Shown here piece by piece: positions 10,101 to 20,232 of a stretch of DNA of 27,270 bases. The stretch spans positions 1 to 27,270 of the forward strand of contig JADGJT010000317.1 in NCBI GenBank assembly GCA_027604005.1, written 5' to 3'. The stretch comes from Dinochytrium kinnereticum. Taxonomy: Eukaryota; Chytridiomycota; Chytridiomycetes; Chytridiales; Chytridiaceae. Position numbers and translations under genes: made by a program. Positions within the stretch are counted from its first letter, which is position 1. Every line of letters begins with the position of its first letter. The notes below the pieces were generated by a model. That model made no database searches. It was not told where the DNA came from and saw only the letters and a list, made by a program, of their open reading frames with translations.

Positions 10101-13100
10101 AGTTTAGGGGAGGTGTGAGGAAGGGGTGGAGGGTTACCTTTGTGGACTTTCTTGCCGGGCTTTTTCCGAGTTGGTGGGACCTGCGAGGGCTCGCCAGGCT
10201 TTTATGCCGTCGAGCTTTTCGAGCACCATGGCGTAGATCGGGGCGCTTTTTTGGGGGGTGAGAATGTGTGGTTGTGGTGAGTAAATATGCAATAAAAGTT
10301 ATTTCAAAGAATCAAGAACCGAAAAAACAGAACAGCATAAGACAACAAGAGTTTGAGATTTAAGAGGTTTGTTTGTTTGTTTTACAGTCAGAGGTCGGAA
10401 AAAAAACCATCTACAGGAACCCCAGCAAAATAAAGGAAAAAGGCAAAAAACTAACTAACCTACTCATCCACCCCGTTAGCGTCTCAAAGAATGGTTTCCC
10501 GACATGCTCCCCATAAAACTCCTTCGCCATTTCCAGCGACATAACTACCTCCTCGCCCTTAACAATCCTGAACCCCTCCCCGGCAATCCTCTCCAAAATC
10601 TCCTCCTTCCTCCCTGGATAAACATCCGGCTTAATCAACGCAAGAGTTCTCTCCATCACAGGAGTAGCAGCTTGCTTAGGTTTCTCGGCTATCCCACCGG
10701 CCATGCTGTTTCGAAGGGATCGGGTGCCGAGGACGATGGAGTTCCGGTTCGTACCTGGTCTGGAGTCGAAGAGGGCGGAGAGGGAGGCTGTGCTATAGAG
10801 GTAGTGGGGGAAGAGTTGGCTGATTTCGCGGACGGCCGTTTCGATGGTGGAGGAGCCGTGGGCGGCGTTGTGGGTTTTGTCAGTTCCGTAGATAGCTCGG
10901 ATGCTTTTTCGATGTGGGCGGGGGTGGGGGAAGTGATTGCAGTTCGAATTTCGTTTTTGTTAGCGATGGGTTAATGGTATATTGGAGGGAACACTTGGGG
11001 GCGGGGAAATGGGGGGTAGATTGATTGCTTTGTTCCCGGTGGTGTTGGCAGAATAATTGATGAATAAAGAGGTACTTACGACATCGGACGGGTTTTCTTG
11101 GCTTCGGCGGGGTCTTCGGGGCCGAGCATTTCGTTCCATGCTGCAATAACATCTTCACCCTTTAACACCAAGCAAATCGAAGGGCCGCTTTAAATGCAAA
11201 ACAAAATAAAGGTTAAAAACCACACATATTCAAATACAAAAAACAGAAACAACAACACAATGCTTCAACAAAAATAAAAGGCAAGCAAACAAAAAACACC
11301 CACCTCGTAAGAAACTCTACAACCCCCTCCTCGGTTCCCTCCCCACCGAAAAGTTCCAGAACCTTCTCCCCGTTTAAAACCGTCTCCTCCCTCTTCTGAA
11401 CCTTAAACCCTCTCCCAACAATCCTCCCAACAATCTCATCGACCTTTTCCACCGCATCTGGTTTAATGATGGCTAGAGTCTTTTGCGGGGACAAGCTGTT
11501 CTGATGACCAGATTCTCCGGGTGAGATAAAGGGCAGATCGATTAGGTTCGGGGAGTTAGTTTCGCCGAAGAGGAAGTCCAGTTCTCGCGTGGAGGACGTT
11601 TGACTGTCGGAGGCGTGAAAGGTATTCATCAGGCTGTCGGTGCCATATAGAGCTCGGAGGCTTCGTTCGTGTGCAATGGGGTAAGAGATGGCAAAAGGAG
11701 TGAGTAAAGGCTTGTTTTGGCTGGAAAATGGGAAGGCTGTGAGGGGGAAGGAGTTGTACCTTTTTGGGTGCTCCGCTTTGGCTTGTTTTGGGTCTTTGGG
11801 ACCAACGATCTCCCTCCACAGAGAAATGCAGTGAGCTTTCGACAGTTCCATGGCCAAGATAGGCGCGCTGTTTATAAGAAAAAAAAGTAAGAAAAACTAG
11901 CCCGCAACAAACAAAAAAGCCATAACTCATACCACTAAAAATTGCAAAAAAAAATCACGCAACTTACTTTGAAATATAATTGATCAAACTCGGAAACCAC
12001 TCTTTAGCCTCATGCTCTCTATAAAGCTCGGCAACCTGTTCCCTCGAAAGCCAAACCTTTTTAACCCTAACAACCCGAATCCGGTGTCGATGAATCGTCC
12101 CTAAAATCTCCTCAATAATCGAAGGGTGCATCCCATCCGGCTTAATCATCCCAAGCGTCGTCTCCGTCGGCGCGTCCCCATCCTCTTCAGTCGGATCCGT
12201 CGAGACCGAGTTCACTTGATGAGTGGATGACGAAGCGATGTTGACTCCACTAGAGGTCGCACCTTCTTTGGGAGGAGTGGGTTCGTCAAGGTCGTCGTCG
12301 TCTTCGGAGGACTTTTCGTCTTTTTTGACATCGCGGTCGCGAAGGACGTCGAGCGCGAGTTGTAGGGAGGCGATATCGTCGGTTATTTCGAGCTTTATTG
12401 TGGTTGGGGAAAAGTTGAGGGTGTTGGTTAGGATTTTTCGGAGGGAAATGTTGTGGTGAGGAAGGGATCGGGATTATTTTACCTGAGGAAGAGAGTGTCC
12501 TTGCTTGTGGAGGTCAACTTGATCTTTAATAATCTTTTCGACGAGAGGGGCGTTGGCGCCCCGAACTAATTTAACTGGGACCCCGTTCTGTTGTAGAATT
12601 AGGAAGGTTAGAAGAGGCATCTATATTTGTTGAAGTTGGAGATAAAAAACTCACATAGAAAAATATGAATAGCGGGCAAGATTTATTCCTGAAACTTTCA
12701 AAGGCAGCAATGCCATCCGACTGGGCCTAAACGTGAGAAATTGATATGGCGAGTTAGGTGGTAGAGTAAACGAGGCTAATAGGAGGGAAAAGAAATCTCT
12801 CATTACCTGGACAAAGCTGACCATATCGCCATAATCAACCTTGAGCCTTTTAAAGACATTGGTCATGGGCTCGCAAGGGCCAGCAAACTTAGCTGTAGGA
12901 AAAAAAGCACAGGCGTAATCAGCTTTCATCAAGTTCGTTGTTAAGAGGTGAAAAGAATCTATCCGTCGGGGAACGGACTTACCATATATATCAAACACTA
13001 TCTCGCGAGAACGAGGCGTTAAAAAGAGTGGAAGAAAACGACACGGTCAGCCATCGCTATCTGCCCAAAAAAGAAATATCCAAACCTTTGATCCCCGGTT

Positions 13101-13182
13101 TCTGTAGATGATTCGCAAGGTCAGCATCCTCCGTGATCAGAGTCGATGTTACAATTTCAACCCTCTTTGCGTGGGCACTCAT
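7121..13182 (-). CDS. Thioredoxin domain + seven NDK domains + TPKR-repeat tail (TXNDC3/NME8-like axonemal protein)
   Basis: Sixteen exons: 13182-13086, 12997-12983, 12892-12807, 12726-12655, 12587-12483, 12392-11968, 11867-11760, 11660-11304, 11187-11080, 10903-10460, 10245-10138, 10090-9761, 9559-9128, 9049-8618, 8539-8129, 7985-7121; 1464 aa, phases consistent throughout. Residues 1-120 are a thioredoxin fold matching TXNDC3 (VFDIYAKFAGPC, then RGANAPLVEK). An acidic linker follows. NDK domains lie near 203-333, 363-490, 542-673, 688-820, 832-964, 976-1108 and 1114-1245. All keep the IKPD lysine and the phospho-accepting His (five read NAVHGSDSP, the second NAAHGSS, the first NTFHASD). Residues 1246-1464 are a basic Ser/Pro tail. 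Known relatives (TXNDC3/NME8, sea urchin outer-arm dynein IC1) have three NDK domains and sit in axonemes, so a flagellar role is inferred. Domains 3-7 keep all the catalytic residues I could check. The start is the ATG in a GAAAATG context just before KRVEIVTSTL. Confidence 0.88.
7150..7720 (-). repeat. TPKR repeats in the C-terminal tail
   Basis: Six imperfect repeats of about 10-20 residues occur in the last exon of the thioredoxin-NDK gene. Each contains TPKR followed by Ser/Pro and usually SLK/SMK/SVK (AQTPKRVPSS three times, then ETPKRAPS, HTPKRSPS and AQTPKRSQS). A Ser-Lys-rich segment with GSKTGSK, AMSKAGS and SRHPSRP follows. TPKR fits the minimal proline-directed kinase site followed by basic residues, and such tails often bind microtubules. 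That role is inferred. Confidence 0.8.
8365..9360 (-). repeat. Near-perfect tandem duplication, 510-bp period
   Basis: Bases about 8365-8850 and 8875-9360 match at an offset of exactly 510. The match covers most of an exon, its whole intron (8540-8617 against 9050-9127) and the start of the next exon. In the intron I find only two differences, and the exon part from 8373 to 8540 looks identical to 8883-9050. Each unit encodes the second half of one NDK domain plus the first half of the next. The neighbouring copy (9375-9560) is related but clearly more diverged. Confidence 0.9.
12983..12997 (-). other. 15-nt microexon of the thioredoxin-NDK gene
   Basis: This exon encodes VFDIY plus the first base of the next Ala codon. 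It lies between an acceptor ending GATAG and a strong donor GTAAGT. It is supported because it restores both frame and length against the TXNDC3 thioredoxin domain: the beta strand before the active site would otherwise be missing. The other nearby acceptor leads at once to a stop codon. Confidence 0.75.
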
Positions 13183-15193
13183 TTTCCAGTCTTCCTCTCC
13201 ACCGGTCAAACGTTTCGAATATTCTACAGCAGTGTCACAAGGAAGACAAGACTCGTCTTCAGCCTCTGATACTTCCTGACGACTACTCTCCTCCAACAAG
13301 GTTCCGCAAAGTCGGTCTAGAAACGAGGAAGCTTCGTCAACCACCCAGCTGTTGGAAGAGGACGACGGGGGCGATCCAAGGAGCGGGAGGGCGGATGATT
13401 TGAAGGTGCAGAGGAGAGTTGTTGATAGTGTTTCGAGACGGTCTCTGAACGGTGGGACGGCGAGGGCAGCGAGAAGGAGGGTGACAGTGGCGAGCGACCT
13501 CGTCAACAAAATGACAAACCTCCTTTTTTGAAAATAAAAATCAGGTTTTGAGAAAAAATCAAATAAATACTCTTTTGTATATACTGCAGAAGGGAGATTG
13601 CCACAGGGAGCGGAATGCAATGGACAGCGGTGATAGCATCCATCAGAAAGCGCGGGAGGTGTAAGAAGAGGAGGAAGAAGGAAGAAGGATGAAGAGTAGG
13701 GAGGGGAGGGAGTGGAGGGAGCATGGGAGGTAGTGGCAAGCACACGCGCAGTGCTTTCTTTGCATATGCAAGTAGTATTGTCTCGTGTGTGTGAGAAGGA
13801 GAGAAGGAAAGAATGGATGGATGGATAGTTACATCAAGGTGTTTATGAATCTCTTTACAGTCGCTGAGAAATGAAGGTGCAAAACTGAGTCAAACTTGGG
13901 CTGGGCATGCACCAAAAACCACGTTTAAAGTATTTATAAAGTTAATACCTATCCGTATCAACAATTTGTGCCTTTTTACTGTTGCTTTGGATGCATAAGC
14001 ATATAGAGGAGAGGATGTTCCTAACCCCAATTCAAGTTTAAGGATTCAGGACGAGGATGGAGGACTAAGGCTCCTCACTGCTTCAAGACTGTCATGTGTA
14101 AAATTCTGCAGTGCCTGAGACCCCTGTTCTCCTTCAACCGCCACCACCCATCACGGAACAACGAACAGGTGAAGGTGCGCTCAAGGAACACGTCAAGACA
14201 CGGCTACTATCAGTGAATGAGAACAGGGTTTTTGCTCTTGTCTTCGTCCTTTTTTCCCCCCTCCCCCCCAACCCTTGCACTTGGACTGGAACTGATGTTG
14301 AAATGGACGAGGGCAGTGGTTGCCGAGGATATATTTAATGTTGAAATGGGAACATTCCCCTGAGGATGCCTTTGACTTCTCTAATTTCTGTTCATCTATA
14401 TGTGGTCCTGGTTTTTTTTATTGGTGATATCTTTTGTTTTGTTCTTTCTGAGTGATTTGTTTGAGAGGGAGCGCAAGGTTAGTTATCTGAACGGATAATA
14501 TCCCAGCTTTCGGGAACTAACACTCCTGAGGGGGGGTCAATATTCCGCTTTAACACACCAAAAGGGTGGGTCGTTGGTTCTTTGATTTTTTATCTTTATT
14601 ATATCTGCTCTTCACTAATAATAACATAGGTCCATTCAATGATGGTGTACTAGCCATTTCTTTCCACTAATCGTTCCCCACGTTCTACCATAATTATTGC
14701 TGTTGGCGCGAGCTCGGCTCTAAATTGTTCTAAATGGGTATCTGATAACATCCATTACAAGGCATGCTCACACTTCATGCCTGCATTCGGTTAGCAAATA
14801 AAAGCAACCTTAGTACACTCACCCTCAGCGCTCACTCTTCCCTTCCTATCCATCCATTCCATGCTCTCTACGCCATTCTGCACTGTGCAGCAACCATCAG
14901 CACACTCCATCTGAAATAATCACGCTACAACATGTGGCAGCAATTGGCTGTGATTGTTTTCCTTCTGGTAAGTTTATTCAACGTCACACAGCACCCCCTC
15001 CTTTCACGCCCCCGTCCATCCATCCATCCACCATCCACATCCGTTTGCAACTTCGCAACCACCGTCACTCAGCCCCCACCCCCTCCTCATTCTCATCCCT
15101 GCTGCTGTGATCCCTACACCATCCCCATCAGCATTGACAAAAAACACCTCCACTCCAAGGCACGATCGGCATTGCATTACTTCACCATCAACA
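13183..15193. other. Divergent intergenic region, about 2 kb
   Basis: This separates the start codons of two divergent genes, and both promoters must lie here. On the minus strand the frame of the thioredoxin-NDK gene stays open upstream to 13743, encoding a Ser/Pro/Leu-rich peptide that looks unlike any homologue's N terminus. A short ATGG run sits near 13814-13828 and a CCATC-rich stretch near 15010-15035. One TTCGGGAA (TTCnnGAA, heat-shock-element-like) lies near 14511; a single copy means little. Open frames at 14111-14338 and 14932-15393 are not convincing. I see no RNA gene. Confidence 0.45.
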
Positions 15194-17625
15194 ATGTCTC
15201 TAACGAAAAAGTTTGGCCAGCTGCGTCAGGTATGCGCCTTATTCCAACCACCAAAGCCAGATTTCTTTCTCTCTGTTCATGCAATACTTTCATCTCTTTG
15301 TTTGAATCGTATCCCATTGCATGCACGCCTTGTCTCTTTTTTAAATTAAAGAGTGGTGTATGGGCTGGGCTGATCATGCTGATCATTGACTAAATTTATT
15401 TCATCATCGACTTGCTCTATTCCTTCGTTACTTTTGCTTTTCTGTGCGGTGCTTGCATGGTATATCGATATCTTAATGGCCTTTGGTAGTGGACCGGTAA
15501 GATCCTTGTTTTTGCTTTGTAGCCTGCCTTTTAAGTCATTAAAAACGTGGGAATTTACCGTTGCTCTTCCTTCCTTTCTTTTATTAGGCGAGAAGTTTGG
15601 AGGCGCTCAGAAGACAGGTTAGTCACAGGCTTGTTTGCTTCCTGCTCCGATCAAGGCGGACCTCTGACTCACTTTTTTCTGCTTCATCACTCTCTTGAAC
15701 AGAAACAAGTGATGAGTTCAAAAAAATGGAGCATGAGACCGAGCAACGAAGAGAATACACTGAAAAACTTCTTGACAGCTGCAATACCTACCTAAAAATG
15801 ATGGGTGAGTAAAAAAAACTCCTCCTCAATTCCACATTTTATCAACTCTATGCTCAATACACCAACAACTATCCCCTCCCATCAGGCCGCAAAAAGGACG
15901 GCCGAGACGCCAAACTCCCTATGGAATCCCTCGCCTCCTCCATGATCAACTTTGGCTCTGTACTAGACGAAGAATCCAGCTATGGCCGTGCCCTCCTCCG
16001 CGTGGGAGAAGCCCATGAAAAGATTGCCACCCTTCAAACCAACCTTGCGGCGGCAGTTCAAGACGGCTACGTGAACCACTTGAACAATATAACGACCGAT
16101 ATGAAGGAGTACCAAAAGGTGAAGACAAAGTTGGAGAATCGACGACTTGATTTCGATGCCAAGTTGAATCGGGTACATAAGAGCAAGAAGGAGAATACGG
16201 TGCTTGAAGAGGAGATTAGGGTTGCACAGAATAAGTATGAGGAGAGTTTGTCGGATACGACGGATAGGATGATCGCTCTGAATAGTAATGAGGATGAGCA
16301 GCTGCATGGGCTTTTAGATTTTGTAGATGCTGAGGTTGAGTATTTTAAGAGCACTTTGCAGATTTTGGTAAAGCTTCAATCAGATATATCTGAGTACGTT
16401 GGGCTGTCCTTTTATTTGTCTTTGTGCTTTCAACACTTAATTCTTTTATTGTATCTTCAAGCCCCTGTTTACTCGTTTCTCTATCCCCCCCCCCTAATTT
16501 TATCCTTATCACCAACCGCCTCAACCCTCCCCCATCAGACTTCGCGACGTGGTCAACTCAAAACCGAAAACTGGGATCTCCCACCGATCCCCCAGTTACT
16601 CTACCAACAACTACGACGAAGAAGAAACCACCCAAAGCTCTCACATGAGTCGAAGCTCCAGTTACAACACTATGGGAGGTCCTGATCGAAAGATGAGTGC
16701 GTACGGCGGGGTAAAGCAGTCGCCTACTTTACCAGCTCGAACTAGCATAGGTTTGACATTTGTTTTGATTTTTTAAGGCTTTTTGAGGGAAGGGGTGGTT
16801 GGAGAAGGGCCTTTGGCTTTTAAGTTGTCATTAGAGATGTCCTCTTCTGTGGTATGGCCTCATTTTTAACTTTGGTTTTGGATTTCAGCACCTACAAGCG
16901 GTGCGGTGAAGAAAGTAAAAGTGCTTTACGACTTTGACGCAGAAGGACCAGGAGAACTATCAAGTCAGTATCATTTCTTTCCTCGCTCTTTACCCTCCCC
17001 AGAAAAGAAGACAAGCTGACATAGCATTTAACCCCCCAAAAAAATCAAATACACTCCCAGTCCGCTCTGGAGACATCATCAACGTCACCGTAGAAATAGA
17101 CGAAGGATGGTGGGAAGGCGAGCTAACCGACGGCTCCGGCGCCGGCGGGATGTTCCCGAGTAACTACGTTGAAGTAATTGAAGAGCATGCATCTATTCGA
17201 GTGCCACCCATGCCATCCAGACCGTCGTCTCAGGTGAATTCGATCCACTCCAACGGTGGGGGATCTGCTAGAGGCAGCTTGTCGAATACTGCGGGGAGGA
17301 CACCGTCCGTTACGCCGCCCAGACCTTCTGGTGGGGGTGGAGGTGGTGGGGGGAGAGGATATGGTGGTGGTGGAGGTGTGATGGCTTGTTCGACTTGTAA
17401 TTGTTCGGAGTTTATTGAGAATGCGTTTAAGCCTGGACAGTGTAGGACTTGCTTCCATAAGTGAGTTTGTGTTTTTTTTTTAACTGGCCCCCCTGTATCT
17501 CTTCCCTTCAACACTTCGGACTGGCTGGGTCCACCCTTTAGTTCATTTTTATTAATTTTTGAGCTCGTGTTTGCTCCACACTAAAAACTAATATCTCTTC
17601 TCATTTCTTCTCACTTAGGCATTGA
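15194..17625 (+). CDS. Endophilin-like BAR-SH3 protein with C-terminal Cys/His motif
   Basis: Nine exons: 15194-15229, 15490-15496, 15588-15617, 15703-15804, 15886-16393, 16539-16750, 16889-16963, 17061-17460 and 17619-17625; 458 aa. The N-terminal amphipathic start (MSLTKKFGQLRQWTGEKFGG) and residues to about 245 match an endophilin N-BAR domain (FKKME, FGSVLDEES, RRLDFDAK, EYFKSTLQIL). A Ser-rich linker follows. An SH3 domain lies near 308-362 with LYDFDAEGPGELS, EGWWEG and GGMFPSNYVEV. After a Gly-rich stretch the protein ends CSTCNCSEF...CRTCFHKH, a probable zinc-binding tail. Endophilins bend membranes and recruit dynamin and synaptojanin at endocytic sites, and this role is inferred. 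Exon 2 is only 7 nt, and the last exon supplies just the final bases with the stop codon. Without that last splice the protein would end one residue earlier. Confidence 0.9.
15490..15496 (+). other. 7-nt microexon of the endophilin-like gene
   Basis: The bases TGGACCG lie between an acceptor GGTAG and a strong donor GTAAGA. Exon 1 ends in phase 0 and exon 3 must be entered in phase 1, so seven bases fit exactly and give the peptide RQ-WTG-EKFGG. Skipping it would shift the frame. Confidence 0.7.
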
Positions 17626-18065
17626 GATCCGCCAATTTGCTCATAACTCGTTTACTTTTTGTGTTGATAACCCATAGCTGTTTGTACTTCTGTTTGTTAA
17701 AAAAACATGGCTGGTTTCTCTGATTCATTGGGGTCATCACCCCCAACCAACTCTCTCTTCCCAAACGCCTATAGCGTGTCATAGTTTTTTAGCTCTTTTT
17801 CTAATACAGCATGTGGACCACATGTACCTGGCCATCACCTTTTCCCCTCCCGCGTGTTTGGCAGTGCTTACCCGAGCCATGCGAATAACATGTATTTACC
17901 AGCGTCCGCTCGATCTCAGTGCACGTTGAGGAATAATGGCAAGCAGTTGTTACTTGTTTGGTCAAGAAGGTGATGGAAAGAAACCGACACGTCACACAGA
18001 CGAAATCCGAACATAAAAACCCAGACTACCCTCACCCAAAAGCATCTACCGATTACTGAAGAGAA
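17626..18065. other. Intergenic region between endophilin-like and Cyp40 genes
   Basis: There are 440 bp holding a 3' UTR and the promoter of the next gene, both on the plus strand. No coding potential, repeat or RNA gene stands out. Confidence 0.5.
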
Positions 18066-19951
18066 ATGACTGGAGCGAACGTCAGGTAAGCCGTATTCCA
18101 TCGTCCCGTCATCGCCAACATTCCGCCACCGCCGACTTCAAACTGCCGTCCATTCTTCCTCTCTTACAAGGCACCACTCTAACCCTTCCTTTCTCAACTT
18201 TGCGACCCTACCACGCCAAAAAAAAAAAAAATAGACCCAGAGTCTTCTTCGATATCACGATTGGCGGTGAAACCGCCGGCCGGGTCGTTATGGAGCTTTT
18301 CTCGGATGTTGCGCCAAAGACTTGTGAGAACTTTAGGGTGCTCTGCGTTGGGAACACGGTGTCAAGTGGGACTGGGGTGAAGTTGGCTTTTAGGGGGTCT
18401 AAATTTCACCGGGTCATTGAGAGGTTTATGATTCAGGGAGGAGGTGGGTGATATCTCTTTTCTTTTTTAAGGGTGAAATACGCTGTGCGTTTTTTGATCT
18501 CGGTGTGGGGTTCTGGGTTGTTTTTTTATTATTTTTTTTTTATTGTATGGACTACTAATTGCACATTGTATATGTTTTTTTGTTTTTTTTTTGAAGACTT
18601 TACCCGCGGAAATGGAACCGGAGGAGAAAGCATCTACGGGGAGAAGGTGTGTGCTTCTCATCTCAAATACAAATGTGTCGTGTTTCAATCAAAGTTCCAA
18701 TCAACTCAATACTAAAGCCCCGTTTTGCAGTTCGAGGATGAGGACTTTTCAATCAAACATGACAAGCCTGGACTTCTTAGCATGGCGAACGCAGGTCCAA
18801 ACACCAATGGAAGGTAATCTCCGGTCAACGTGGTCCAATAGATTTATTTATCGTCGAATAGCCAGTTTTTCATCACCACGGTTCCCACCCCTCACCTCGA
18901 CAACAAGCATGTTGTGTTTGGTCAAGTTATTAAGGTAACCCTTTTATCTCTTCATAATATCCACCTTCCAAAAGACGCAAACCTCATCACAACACCTAAC
19001 CCAACCTGAAAACCAGGGCATGTCAATCGTTCGCCGGATCGAAAAAACCGAAAAGGGTGAAAATGACCGCCCACTTTTGGACTGCGTGATTGAGGAAGCT
19101 GGAGAATTGATGCCAGGGGATGATGGCGTAGTGGCAAAAGCTGATGGGGATGTGTACGAGGATTACCCTGAGGATCAGTTTGTGGGAGCCGAGGTTCCTG
19201 CTCCCGAGGTGCTTGTGAAGATTGCGGGTGAGATTAAGGCTCTAGGGAATGAGCTGTTTAAAAAGGTGGGGATTGGAGGGGTTTTTTTTCTTGTGTTTTT
19301 TTGTTTGCTTGTTTTGGGTGGGGTTACGTTTTATGGAAAGACATTCGGTTGCATTATTTGTGTTTGACGCGTGTTGGTGATGCAGTGGTTACTAAATTTT
19401 TTTATATGATGTAGGGAGATCATAAAGCCGCCGCCGAGAAATACCAAAAGGCGATTAGGTACCTCAACGAGCTCCACCCCTCCCCCGAAGATTTGGCCGA
19501 GCTTCCTATCGAGTTAAAGAAACAATACTTCCTTACCAAAGTCTCCTCCCTCCTCAACATATCAATGGTAACGTTACGTCCACCTCCCCCTGCCTTATAA
19601 AAAGAGCAACACTGACCCACCTCGTTCCCACAGTGCTACCTTAAACTCCAAAAGTGGCTACTGGCCTCCAACGAAGCCACCAAAGTTCTCGACCTCCACA
19701 ATACGCTCTCAGCCCGAACAGATGGGCTCGAAACCCTAATGACGGTTCAAGATGTTACCAAGGCTCGATTCCGAAGAGGCCAGGCGAAAGTTGGGTTGAA
19801 GGAATTAGAGTTTGCAATTGCTGATTTGGGGGAGGCTGCCAAGCTGAGTCCTGAGGATAAGATGATTGCGAGGGAGCTTGCGCTTGCGCAGAAGGCTGTG
19901 AAGGATAGGATTGAGAAGGAGAAGAGGGCCTATGCTAAGATGTTTGCGTGA
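18066..19951 (+). CDS. Cyp40-type peptidyl-prolyl isomerase (cyclophilin + TPR), Hsp90 co-chaperone
   Basis: Eight exons: 18066-18085, 18235-18443, 18597-18646, 18731-18813, 18862-18934, 19017-19265, 19415-19567 and 19634-19951; 384 aa, close to the usual 370. The cyclophilin domain spans about residues 7-185, with [32 protein letters not shown] and HVVFGQV, so the catalytic Arg (in FHR) is present. The Trp of cyclophilin A that contacts cyclosporin is His here (TPHLDNKHV), as is usual in Cyp40. A TPR domain follows. It shows the carboxylate-clamp pattern expected for binding the Hsp90 MEEVD tail: [25 protein letters not shown] and KARFRRGQA. The protein acts in the cytosol on Hsp90 clients. 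The 48-nt intron at 18814-18861 is the shortest well-supported one in the window. Confidence 0.95.
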
Positions 19952-20232
19952 GCGTGGGGATTGTCTGAGGGTTGGAGGGATTGGTTGGGATGGGTTTAGT
20001 GAGATGCACACTAACTACGCGAATACGAACACTGCTTTGGCGGTTAAAATCCTTTTTGAATGTGATGTTGTTGTGATGGGCACCCGAGAAGTTAGTTCTT
20101 CGTGCATACTATTGGCACTGCTCCAACGCGTCGTTCGTTACAAAGCATCTACCAGAATTATTTCCATTCATTTGGTATGGTTTATCACCGCGTCATGTGA
20201 GCAATGGTGGAAGTTCGTTTGAAAGATTATCA
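19952..20232. other. Short intergenic region
   Basis: There are 281 bp between two plus-strand genes. No gene or repeat is seen. Confidence 0.5.

Noticed and set aside
7966..10704. Five or more separate short NDK genes on the minus strand
   Set aside because: Each open frame ends at a phase-2 donor and begins with a phase-2 acceptor. Joined, they give one continuous protein with complete NDK domains, whereas alone each would hold two half-domains.
14111..14338. 75-codon open frame
   Set aside because: No recognisable sequence, ordinary chance length, and no splice partner I could find.
14932..15393. Open frame starting MWQQLAVIVFLL with a signal-peptide-like start
   Set aside because: It is Pro/His-rich low complexity, overlaps the endophilin-like exon 1 in another frame and lies in its probable 5' UTR.
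17230..17514. Minus-strand open frame opposite the endophilin C terminus
   Set aside because: It is the antisense of Gly-rich codons, giving Pro runs; a shadow of the real gene.
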